From positions 4,402,001-4,466,000 of the forward strand of contig JAWKIO010000005.1 in NCBI GenBank assembly GCA_041394265.1: a stretch of DNA of 64,000 bases, given 5' to 3'. Of the stretch, positions 8,501 through 15,728 are shown one piece after another (positions within the stretch are counted from its first letter, which is position 1; every line of letters starts with the position of its first letter). The notes beneath the pieces were generated by a model that was given only the letters and a program-made list of their open reading frames with translations, did no database searches and was not told the DNA's origin. The translations under genes were made by a program, and so were the position numbers. This DNA comes from Acidimicrobiales bacterium. Its GTDB lineage: Bacteria > Actinomycetota > Acidimicrobiia > Acidimicrobiales > SZUA-35.

Positions 8501-9134
8501 CAACGTCGAGTTCGACAAATCGCAGCGCCTTGCCTTCGAGAAGGAAATGCTCGGGCTCTACGTGTCGGACCACCCGCTGATGGGAGCCGAGGCGGTGTTG
8601 GCCCGAAAGTCCGACACTCGCCTGAGCAACCTCGCCGAGGTCGACGACGGGGCGATGGTGGCGGTCGGCGGCGTCGTCACGTCGCTGCAACGCAAGTGGA
8701 CCAAACGTGGCGACCTCATGGGTATCTTCGTGCTCGAAGACCTCACGGCATCGGCCGAGACCATGGTGTTCCCTCGTACCTTCGCCGACTACGGGCATCT
8801 CCTCGAAGACGACCGCATCGTGATCGTGCGCGGCCGGGTCGACAAGCGCGACGACCAGCCCAAACTGATGGCGCAGTCGATCGAGGTGTTCGAGGCCGAC
8901 GTGCTCGGCTCGTCGCCGCCGCTCCGGCTCGAGATCCGTCCCAACCAGCTGTCCGACGAGCTGATCAGCGAGCTGAAGGCGATGTTGTCGCAGTACCAGG
9001 GCGACGCCCCGGTCTACATCCACCTCAGCGATCATCAGGCGGTGAAGCTGTCCGACGATTACTGTGTCGACACGGCAAGCGGTCTGATCCCGGAGCTGCG
9101 AGTCCTGCTCGGGGCGCAGTCCGTCATCCTCTGA
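5574..9134 (+). CDS. dnaE: DNA polymerase III alpha subunit
   Basis: 1186 aa, full length for a DnaE1-type replicative polymerase. Seen in order: PHP domain (FTHLHVHTEFSMLDGASR at about 5-22), GPGRGSAAG at 371-379, the catalytic PDIDMDFD at 412-419 with Asp413 and Asp415, a YNKSHS-type motif (FNKSHSYGYGFVSFQTAY), a helix-hairpin-helix region, and an OB fold from about 1028 (MVAVGGVVTSLQRKW). GTG 5574 was chosen because GGGAG lies 7 nt upstream and the PHP domain follows at once. The OB fold is followed by the usual short C-terminal tail. A convergent sugar transferase gene ends 28 nt downstream. Confidence 0.96.
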   Translation: MASSFTHLHVHTEFSMLDGASRLDELVAKAAADGQPALGITDHGNMYGVLDFYRACKKNEINPIIGCELYQADDSRFERPSRRGKVDDSGGETDGGKKLYYHLIALAENDTGYKNLIQLASRAYMEGYYYKPRVDWDVLSDHSEGIIATSGCLGGQVLQAIMAGNDRMALEKAARFQDIFGKDNFFIEIQDHGIPEQRATNPKLLEIARKIGAPLLATNDSHYTEQHDHEAHDALLCVQTGSLMSDPNRFKFSGDQHYVKSAAEMRHLWAELPEACDNTLWIAERCNVEIEFGKPQLPDFPIPEGFAGADDYLLHLTMEGAKIRWGSTLPDTIVERLIYELDVIKNMGFSSYFLITWDLIAHARKTGIRVGPGRGSAAGCAVAYCLWITDLDPIKYDLLFERFLNPSRISMPDIDMDFDSRYRDEMIRYAAERYGRDHVAQIVTFSQIKARAAVRDGARVLGYPYAVGDKAAKAMPPLVMGRDTPLKYCFEESEKYADGYKMAAELRSMVDTDEDMAKVIHVARGIEGLRRSDGIHAAAVVITKESLTTYLPIQRKPEAGKDIEDAPVVTQYEMHGVEDLGLLKMDFLGLRNLDVISDSLELIKAVKGVEVDIDNVDLEDERTYELLRAGNTIGVFQLESTPMRALMRSMAPTGFEDVAALVALYRPGPMAANMHNDYADRKNDRKPIEHIHPDAEDILGDTYGLMIYQEQMMRMSQKFAGYSLADADNLRKAAGKKNRELMAKERAKFEAGCDAQGYGADFGANLFTIIEGFADYAFNKSHSYGYGFVSFQTAYLKANYPVEYFSSLLTSVKSSLEKAAIYLNECRQMGIKVLVPDVNRSEMDFTSIPDPDLDAAPGPDGEPLNVIAFGLSAVRNVGEGLVQHILDERQANGPFRDFIDFCERVDYAVLNKRTIESLIKAGGFDSLGHTRQGLLLAYEEIIDKTVSSRKEHDMGVMTLFGGSDGGPSYDDRPKVSNVEFDKSQRLAFEKEMLGLYVSDHPLMGAEAVLARKSDTRLSNLAEVDDGAMVAVGGVVTSLQRKWTKRGDLMGIFVLEDLTASAETMVFPRTFADYGHLLEDDRIVIVRGRVDKRDDQPKLMAQSIEVFEADVLGSSPPLRLEIRPNQLSDELISELKAMLSQYQGDAPVYIHLSDHQAVKLSDDYCVDTASGLIPELRVLLGAQSVIL

Positions 9135-9162
9135 CCAGCGGCCCCGTCCATTGCCGCCCGGT

Positions 9163-10668
9163 TCAGTTGCCGGCGGACACCGAGGTCGGCGGAGGCAGCT
9201 CGTTGATCGATTCGCCCGCGGCCCGCAGGTCGATCACCGGGGCGACGGCGTGATCGCTGATCTGGTCGACGAACTGTCGTCGGGCAATGAGCGAGACGGG
9301 CAGGAGGAGAACGCTCGTCAGGATCTGCACGACCGTGGCCACGATGATCTGTGCGTCGAGAAGCAGCGACCGGTTGGCGACGTAGTGCAGATCGAGCCGG
9401 CGATAGGCGCCGAACTCGGCGTTGGAGCGGGCCTCGACCTGCCAGAGGCCCGTGATGCCCGGCCGAACGCCGAAGCGGGCCATCAACTCGTCGTCGAAGC
9501 GCTCGTGCTCCTCGGGGAGTGCCGGGCGAGGACCGACCAGCGACATGTCGCCCCGCAAGACGTTGATCAGCTGGGGCAGTTCGTCGATCGAGGTCTCGCG
9601 TAGGAGCCGACCGACCGGTGTGACTCGCGGATCGTTGCTGACCTTGAACAGTGGACCCGAACGCTCGTTGCGTTGTGCGAGGTCGTTCTTCAGTTGGTCG
9701 GCGTCGGGACGCATCGATCGGAACTTGAGCATGCCGAATGGCTGGCGATCTTGGCCGATGCGTCCCGACCGATACAGCACGGGGCCCCGGTCGTAGAGCT
9801 TCACCGCCAGGGCGGCGACGAGCATCACCGGTGACGCGAGGAGGAGGCCGACACCGGCCCCGGCGATGTCGATGGCTCGACGGGCCAGCTGCTGAAGTGC
9901 GCTGGGCTCGTCCCAGCCAATCGAGAGGAACGGCTCGTGGACCAGTGACGAGACCTGGTAGCGGGGCGCGGCGATACGGCCAACGCCCGAACTCAGATAG
10001 GCATCGACTCGAGCGTCTTCGATGGCGGCCATGATCCGGCGGTACTGCGGAGCGCGGAACCCCGTTGGCGTCACGATCGCCATGTCGATCGAGGCCGACG
10101 AGAGGATCGATGCCAGACGATCGACATCGCCGAGGAGCGCCGGCCCGAGGCCGTTGCGGTCGGCCATCGTCCGGTTGCCGACCACGCCGACCAATTTCAT
10201 CGCCGCTTCGGGGTGTTCGATCACCAGCTGAGCGAGTTCGGCCCCTTCCTCTCCAGTGCCGATCACCACGACTCGTCGGGCATGACGCTGCATCGACCGA
10301 GACCGAGCGGCGAGCGAGCGGACGATCAGGAGGATCATGATCGACGCAGCGGAGGCGAGCAGCACCGCAGGGACGGGGAGTGGCTCCCCTGTGGATGCCG
10401 CACCCACCATGGCGGCGGCGGCGCCGGCGAGGGCAGTGACCACGACGTCGTTGATGTCTTCGGTTGAGCTCCTGATGATGCGATGGGCTCGGGTGCGGCG
10501 CATCAGCCACGCCGTGGTGATCGACGCCGCCACGGCGCTCCACACGGCGGCGGAGCGGACGGAGGCGATCGCTGGGTGCAGACACAGGCCCCATACGCCG
10601 GCCATGGCGATGACCTGCACTGCCGCGATGGCTCGCCGTCTCGATGCCGCACGATCCAGCGTCGTCAT
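9163..10668 (-). CDS. exopolysaccharide polyprenyl glycosylphosphotransferase (WcaJ/CpsE type)
   Basis: 501 aa from ATG 10668, preceded by ACAGGAG. The N-terminal half is membrane-embedded (segments at about 12-34, 38-56, 75-92 and 100-118). A Rossmann-like domain follows (RRVVVIGTGEEGAELAQL, from about 131). A transmembrane segment then leads to the bacterial sugar transferase domain, with MLKFRSMRPDAD, ETSIDELPQLINVL, GDMSLVGPRPALPEE and GITGLWQVEARS. The enzyme transfers a hexose-1-phosphate to undecaprenyl phosphate, the first step of a polysaccharide repeat unit. It is a close paralogue of the 34108 protein. The sugar specificity cannot be read from sequence. Confidence 0.93.
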   Translation of the reverse strand: MTTLDRAASRRRAIAAVQVIAMAGVWGLCLHPAIASVRSAAVWSAVAASITTAWLMRRTRAHRIIRSSTEDINDVVVTALAGAAAAMVGAASTGEPLPVPAVLLASAASIMILLIVRSLAARSRSMQRHARRVVVIGTGEEGAELAQLVIEHPEAAMKLVGVVGNRTMADRNGLGPALLGDVDRLASILSSASIDMAIVTPTGFRAPQYRRIMAAIEDARVDAYLSSGVGRIAAPRYQVSSLVHEPFLSIGWDEPSALQQLARRAIDIAGAGVGLLLASPVMLVAALAVKLYDRGPVLYRSGRIGQDRQPFGMLKFRSMRPDADQLKNDLAQRNERSGPLFKVSNDPRVTPVGRLLRETSIDELPQLINVLRGDMSLVGPRPALPEEHERFDDELMARFGVRPGITGLWQVEARSNAEFGAYRRLDLHYVANRSLLLDAQIIVATVVQILTSVLLLPVSLIARRQFVDQISDHAVAPVIDLRAAGESINELPPPTSVSAGN

Positions 10669-10938
10669 GAATACTCCTGTGGTGCTGTCGGGTGAACGCA
10701 GCTGTCGCCCTGCGTGGTGGAAGGCCGAGGTGGCATCCGCCGATGCCCCTCGGTGTACTCCAGTCCGACGCCGGTGAACAGGGAGAAGTCGCGGCAAAGG
10801 TACGTTCACTCAACGTGACCGTTGCCGGGCCGATCATGGAACCGACGGGCGAGGGCCTGGGCGAATCGCTCCATCGTTGGCGATGCACCCCCGTCCTACC
10901 CTGAGCATCACCCCCACGGCAATGAAAAGAGCGAGGCA

Positions 10939-11973
10939 ATGAAGGTTCTCCTTACCGGCGGCGAGGGCTACATCGGGACCGTGCTCGGCCCGATGCTGCT
11001 CGAGCGTGGCCACGACGTCACGGTGTACGACACCGGTTTCCACCGAGTGGGCTGGCTCTACGACGGTGTCGAGGCGGCGCCGCGTTGGCGCAAGCTCGAC
11101 ACCCGCCTCAGCCAACCGGCCGATCTCGAAGGCTTCGACGCCATTGTGCACCTCGCCGACATCTCGAACGATCCTGTCGGTGAACTCAACCCGGAGTTGA
11201 CCTTCGACATCAACCACCGAGCCACCGTTCGCTTCGCCGAGATGGCCAAGGCGGCCGGCGTGGAACGCTTCGTCTACAGCTCCTCGTGCAGCGTGTACGG
11301 GGCCAGCGGTGCCGAGAGCGACGAGCTGGCCACCGAAGAGTCACCGACCGCTCCGATCACGGCATACGCCCAGTGCAAGGTCCTCGTCGAGAACGATCTC
11401 CGACCGATGGCCGACGACTCGTTCACGCCGGTGTTCCTCCGTAACGCCACTGCCTTCGGCGCCAGCCCTCGTATGCGCTTCGACCTGGTGGTGAACGAGC
11501 TCACTGCGCAGGCCTATCTCACTCGCAAGCTCGTTCTGCAGAGCGACGGCACGCCGTGGCGTCCGTTCGTCCACATTCGTGACATCGCGAAGGCGATGAT
11601 TTGTTCGGTGGAAGCACCGGCCGACGCGGTGCGGGCTGAAGCGTTCAACGTCGGCGACACTCGATCCAACTATCAAGTCCGTGACATCTGCGAGATCATC
11701 GGTGAAGAGATTCCCGGTTGCGAGGTGCAGATCGGTGACCAGGGCGGTGACACCAGGAACTATCGTGTGAACTTCGACAAGATTGCTGCGAAGTTGCCCG
11801 GCTTTTCTGCAGACTGGGACGTCCGGTCCGGCGTGGTCGAACTGCGCGAGGTGCTCGATCGCATCCAGTTCGAGGAGCGCCTCCTGACCGCTCGGAATCA
11901 CCGTCGTCTCAAGCAGATCCAGTACCTCATGGCAACCGACCAGATCGACGACAAGTTCTACTGGAAGTCCTGA
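10939..11973 (+). CDS. NAD-dependent epimerase/dehydratase (extended SDR)
   Basis: 344 aa from ATG 10939. The NAD-binding GGEGYIG (7-13), the YSSSCSVYG strand (113-121) carrying the catalytic Ser, and YAQCK (Tyr143, Lys147) give a complete extended-SDR active site. Members interconvert or dehydrate nucleotide sugars; the exact product is unknown. It is divergent from the sugar transferase at 9163-10668 across 270 nt that must hold both promoters, and the polymerase gene follows 45 nt downstream. It probably supplies a sugar donor to the same pathway. Confidence 0.88.
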   Translation: MKVLLTGGEGYIGTVLGPMLLERGHDVTVYDTGFHRVGWLYDGVEAAPRWRKLDTRLSQPADLEGFDAIVHLADISNDPVGELNPELTFDINHRATVRFAEMAKAAGVERFVYSSSCSVYGASGAESDELATEESPTAPITAYAQCKVLVENDLRPMADDSFTPVFLRNATAFGASPRMRFDLVVNELTAQAYLTRKLVLQSDGTPWRPFVHIRDIAKAMICSVEAPADAVRAEAFNVGDTRSNYQVRDICEIIGEEIPGCEVQIGDQGGDTRNYRVNFDKIAAKLPGFSADWDVRSGVVELREVLDRIQFEERLLTARNHRRLKQIQYLMATDQIDDKFYWKS

Positions 11974-12018
11974 CCGGCGCTTGCGTCGACCCGTCCGAAA
12001 CCATGGTGACTCGTCCGC

Positions 12019-14043
12019 GTGGCTGAACCCAGAGCTGCCCTCTCGGTGCTTGCGGTCGGGATCGCCAGTGGCCTCGGAACGGTCGATCTCGTCGGCATCG
12101 CGCCGGACCTCCCGGCCGAGGTCCTGCCGCTGGTCATCACGGCCGTTGCTGCCATCGGTGCCGCGCTCTCGCCCCCGGCCGTCCTCGCGCCGGGGCGGAG
12201 CCGCCTCATCCTCGGGCTGTTCGGTTCGTGGCTCGGCTGGAGCTATCTATCGGCGCTGACGAGCGAGGATCCCGCGCTGGCGATGGCCACGACGGCGTCG
12301 TTCGTCGCTGTGATGCTCGGTGCCATGGGCGTCGTGGCCCACCGAAGTCGAACGAGTCTGATCGTCGTGATGGGCGTCGCCGCACTGGTCCAGGCCGTCG
12401 CTGCACTGGTTGCGGCCTTCACCGTCGAGTTCGACCAGTTTCCGACACGGTTGTCCCTCGTCCACCTCGAGGCCAATCAGCTCGGGCGTTTCTTGGCGCT
12501 GTCGATCCTGCTCACCGTGTTGTGGATCATCGAGCATCCGGCGCGTCGCTGGTCCCCGGCCGTTGTTTTCGTCGCAGTCACCACCCTCGGCCTGCTGTTG
12601 ACCGGGAGCCGGACTGCTCCGACTGCGCTCGTCGTTGCCGGCTTCATCGCCCTGCTCGCGGCACGGCGTTGGCGACTCCTGGTCGTCGGCGTCGTTGCGG
12701 GCACGGTCGTGGTGAGTGGTCTACTGGCCAGCGGGTTCGATGCCCGCATCGTCGAGCTCACGAATCGATCGGGCACCGAGCTGTCGAACCTCAACGGAGG
12801 CAACGGGCGCACGACGCTCTGGCCCGAAGTGTTGAACGTGATCGACGACCACCCGGTCACGGGAATCGGCCTCGGGGTCGATCGCGAGCGGATGCGCCAG
12901 ATCAACGCAGAGACGGCCATCAGCTGGGACCCCCAGCACGTTCACAATCTGGTGTTGCACCTGGCGTTCACCACCGGTTGGGTAGGTGCGGCACTGTTCC
13001 TGTCGGCGATGGCGGTCGCGTTGGCGATGGCGCTGTGGCGGGGCGATCCGTGGGTCGGGGCGATCGTTGCGTTCATGCTGGTCGACGGCATCGCCGAGCC
13101 GGTGGTACGCCTTCCCCAGCCGACGTGGGTGGCGTTGATCGCCGTCATCACGCTGGCCTTCGTCCGCGGCAAGCCCACCGACGATGAGCAATCGGTCGTC
13201 GCCGAGACGGCGACGCCGAAGCGTCGTCGTACCGACACTGCGGCACCCGTCGCCGCGTCGCACGAGCGCCTTCCCTCACCGATTCCGCTCGGTCCGGTGC
13301 TGCTCGGCTCATCGGTCGCACTGTCACTCGCCATCGGGCTGGTGTGGCTGGAACCAGGGGAGTACCCGGTGCGCTATCGATGCCGAGATGAAGCCCCGCT
13401 CAACGCTGCCGGTCTGCTGGTCGACGTCGATCCCGGCGCCGGCACCCTCACGCTGCCCAACTCGACCACGCCGCTGCCGGCCGACCAGCTCGTCGACGGG
13501 GCTGCTCTCGGTGTGGACGGCGATGTGCTCGTCTTCGAGCCGGGGCAGACCGGCGTGCTGCTCCCGAATGACCTGCCGCGGGTCGTACGATGCGGCGCCG
13601 TGCGCGAGCACGGGCTCACGATCGACATCGACGTTGCCACCGCCGGGCTCGACACCGAGGGGCCGGGCCGGATCGTCACCCTCTCGGTCGGACCCGAGTG
13701 GTCGGAGATCGACCTCCACGTCGGGCAGCAAGCCGATCGACTCAGCCTCCGGTTCCGCCAGAGCAGCACGTGGCGCAACGACACCGAGGTCCCTGGCATC
13801 TTCACCGATCTGGCGATGCACCGACTCCGGGTCACCGTCTTCCAAGACCGGGTCGAGATTCGCAAGGACGGCGAGTTGGTCGATACTTGGGCCGGCTTCG
13901 AGCCACTCGAGTTCGACGAATGGCACGAGGATCGCCGAGCCGTGCTCGGCAACGAGGCCACCGGCGACCGTCCGTTCGTCGGCTCCCTCGAGCGACTACG
14001 GATCTACGAGGGTCAGTCGGTCCCCGCCATCCCCTCCTCCTGA
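12019..14043 (+). CDS. O-antigen ligase/Wzy-like polymerase fused to a LamG-like ectodomain
   Basis: 674 aa. Residues 1 to about 380 hold a dozen hydrophobic segments with the Wzy/ligase loop pattern: NLNGGNGRTTLWPEVLNVI, then HVHNLVLHLAFTTGWVG. A further membrane segment near 425-443 (LLGSSVALSLAIGLVWL) is followed by an extracytoplasmic region. Residues about 532-665 resemble a LamG/concanavalin A-like fold (GRIVTLSVGPEW, HRLRVTVFQDRVEIRKDG). Wzy proteins polymerise lipid-linked repeat units; the added lectin-like domain could hold the growing glycan. GTG 12019 has no clear ribosome site, so the start is uncertain by a few codons. Confidence 0.8.
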   Translation: MAEPRAALSVLAVGIASGLGTVDLVGIAPDLPAEVLPLVITAVAAIGAALSPPAVLAPGRSRLILGLFGSWLGWSYLSALTSEDPALAMATTASFVAVMLGAMGVVAHRSRTSLIVVMGVAALVQAVAALVAAFTVEFDQFPTRLSLVHLEANQLGRFLALSILLTVLWIIEHPARRWSPAVVFVAVTTLGLLLTGSRTAPTALVVAGFIALLAARRWRLLVVGVVAGTVVVSGLLASGFDARIVELTNRSGTELSNLNGGNGRTTLWPEVLNVIDDHPVTGIGLGVDRERMRQINAETAISWDPQHVHNLVLHLAFTTGWVGAALFLSAMAVALAMALWRGDPWVGAIVAFMLVDGIAEPVVRLPQPTWVALIAVITLAFVRGKPTDDEQSVVAETATPKRRRTDTAAPVAASHERLPSPIPLGPVLLGSSVALSLAIGLVWLEPGEYPVRYRCRDEAPLNAAGLLVDVDPGAGTLTLPNSTTPLPADQLVDGAALGVDGDVLVFEPGQTGVLLPNDLPRVVRCGAVREHGLTIDIDVATAGLDTEGPGRIVTLSVGPEWSEIDLHVGQQADRLSLRFRQSSTWRNDTEVPGIFTDLAMHRLRVTVFQDRVEIRKDGELVDTWAGFEPLEFDEWHEDRRAVLGNEATGDRPFVGSLERLRIYEGQSVPAIPSS

Positions 14044-14047
14044 ACCA

Positions 14048-14154
14048 TTCTGTGCGTCAAACGCATCGCAAATCCCGTTCTGTGCGTCAAAGTTCCCGGA
14101 CCCGGGAACGTTGACGCACAGAACAGGTACGGCCGGTGGGTTTGACGCACAGAA
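14048..14154. repeat. nested inverted repeat: four copies of TTCTGTGCGTCAAA
   Basis: The 14-bp word lies forward at 14048-14061 and 14078-14091 and inverted at 14110-14123 (one mismatch) and 14141-14154. The inner pair extends into a 23-nt inverted repeat, 14077-14099 against 14102-14124. It has one mismatch and a 2-nt loop, and GTTCCCGG/CCGGGAAC lies at its centre. The outer copies can pair as a second stem. It fills the gap between two convergent genes and probably ends both transcripts; it may also be a small mobile or REP-like element. Confidence 0.85.
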
Positions 14155-14195
14155 GCGTTGGGGCAACATTGCGGCGCCGGGCGCCCGGCGCTGGT

Positions 14196-15470
14196 TCAGA
14201 GGGTTTCGACGTTGTGGCCGCTGAGCTTGTTGCGGGTGTCGAAGATGTAGTCGGCGTTGGCGAGGACGAGCTCGTAGTCCACGTCGCTGTGATCGGTAAT
14301 CAACACGACGGCATCGGCAGCCGCCACCTCGTCGGCGGTGAGCTCGACTCGGGTGATCAGGTCGTCGTATTCGTAGCGGTCGATGTGGGGATCATGTGCA
14401 TGGATGATCGCGCCCAACTCGACGAGCTGACGGATGATCGGTGACGCCGGTGTCTCGCGTGCGTCGTTGGAGTCTCGCTTGTAGGAGACGCCCAACACGA
14501 GGACCCGCGAGCCCTTGACCGGCTTCTCACGATCGTTGAGGCCGAGCTGGACCCGCTTCACCACGTAGTCAGGCATGTGCTCGTTGATGTCGTTCGCGAT
14601 CTTGACGAAGCGGCTGATCGTGCCGAGCTGACGCTCGAACTTCCACGACAAGTAGGACGGATCGATCGGCAGGCAGTGGCCGCCGACACCCGGTCCGGGG
14701 TAGAAGGGCATGAACCCGAATGGCTTGCTGGCCGCGGCGGCGATCACTTCCCAGATGTCGATGCCGAGCGCCCGGGCTTGGGGTGCCAGTTCGTTCACCA
14801 GGGCGATGTTGACGTGGCGGTAGGTGTTCTCGAGCAGCTTGGCCATCTCGGCCTCACGGGTGCCGCTGACCGGCACCGTGGTCTCGACCAGGTCGTCGTA
14901 GAACGACTGGACCTTGGCAAGTGATTCGGGATTGACGCCGGCGACGATCTTCGGGGTTTTGGTGAAGGTCCAGGTGACGTTGCCGGGATCGATGCGCTCG
15001 GGGCTGAAGCCGAGGAAGAAGTCGACACCCGCCTTGAGGCCTGAGCCTGCTTCGAGAATCGGCGCCACGAATTCCTCGGTGGTGCCCGGATACGTGGTGC
15101 TCTCGAGGATGACCGTGCAGCCGGGGCGGATGTGGTCGGCAAGGAGATGGGAGGCCGACTCGATGTAGCTCATGTCAGGTGCGCCATCGGCCAGCGGGGT
15201 CGGCACGGTGATGACGGCGATATCGAAGTCCGCAAGATCGGCGGGCGACGAGGTGGCGCGATAGCGACCGGTCGCGTTGGCGGCTGCGACGTCGGCGTCG
15301 GTGATGTCGTCGATGTGTGAACGGCCGTTGTTGAGACCGTCGATCTTGCGCTGGTCGAGATCGAATCCCAGGACGTCGTAGCCGACCTCGACCGCTCGCA
15401 TGGAGACCGGAAGGCCGACATAGCCCTGACCGATGAGAGCGACTCGGGTGGAGGATGGATCGAAGGTCAT
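14196..15470 (-). CDS. nucleotide sugar dehydrogenase (WbpA/TviB type, UDP-HexNAc 6-dehydrogenase)
   Basis: 424 aa from ATG 15470, with CAGGAAG upstream. It has GQGYVGL (14-20) for NAD binding, VPTPL (89-93), ESTTYPGTTEE (123-133), FSPERIDPGN (155-164), Lys211/Asn215, and the catalytic Cys266 in GVGGHCLPIDPSYL. The enzyme oxidises C6 of a UDP-sugar twice, giving a uronic acid donor. GGHCLPIDPSYL and FSPERIDPG favour the UDP-N-acetylhexosamine group (WbpA/WecC/TviB) over UDP-glucose dehydrogenase. Its own leader contains two small hairpins at about 15543-15570. Confidence 0.9.
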   Translation of the reverse strand: MTFDPSSTRVALIGQGYVGLPVSMRAVEVGYDVLGFDLDQRKIDGLNNGRSHIDDITDADVAAANATGRYRATSSPADLADFDIAVITVPTPLADGAPDMSYIESASHLLADHIRPGCTVILESTTYPGTTEEFVAPILEAGSGLKAGVDFFLGFSPERIDPGNVTWTFTKTPKIVAGVNPESLAKVQSFYDDLVETTVPVSGTREAEMAKLLENTYRHVNIALVNELAPQARALGIDIWEVIAAAASKPFGFMPFYPGPGVGGHCLPIDPSYLSWKFERQLGTISRFVKIANDINEHMPDYVVKRVQLGLNDREKPVKGSRVLVLGVSYKRDSNDARETPASPIIRQLVELGAIIHAHDPHIDRYEYDDLITRVELTADEVAAADAVVLITDHSDVDYELVLANADYIFDTRNKLSGHNVETL

Positions 15471-15634
15471 GAAACTTCCTGTGGCTAGGCGCCGCCGCGG
15501 CGCTCGATGGTCGGTGTTGCTCGACGGGTCACGACGTGCGGGATGCGTCGTACAGCGACGACACCCATTGTGTCGGCAGAACAGACCCGAAGTGGAGGAT
15601 GGGGATGAGCAAATCGCTCGATCGGCCACGCGAA

Positions 15635-15662
15635 ACGGGCGGGGGCCGAAGCCCCCGCCCGT
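15635..15662 (-). terminator. terminator of the LRR/DUF4214 gene
   Basis: ACGGGCGGGGGC (15635-15646) and GCCCCCGCCCGT (15651-15662) form a perfect 12-bp stem. Read on the minus strand the loop is TTCG, the very stable UUCG tetraloop, and TTTCG follows. It lies about 65 nt past the stop of the minus-strand gene ending at 15729. Confidence 0.75.
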
Positions 15663-15728
15663 GACGGTGTTCTTCAGATGCTCACACCGACGAGTCGGTG
15701 CTCACGGTGAGGTTCGAGCTTGTCGACC

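Noticed and set aside
9059..10939. 626-codon minus-strand frame over the sugar transferase
   Set aside because: Arg/Pro-rich translation with no domain. The overlapping frame encodes a complete sugar transferase with all motifs.
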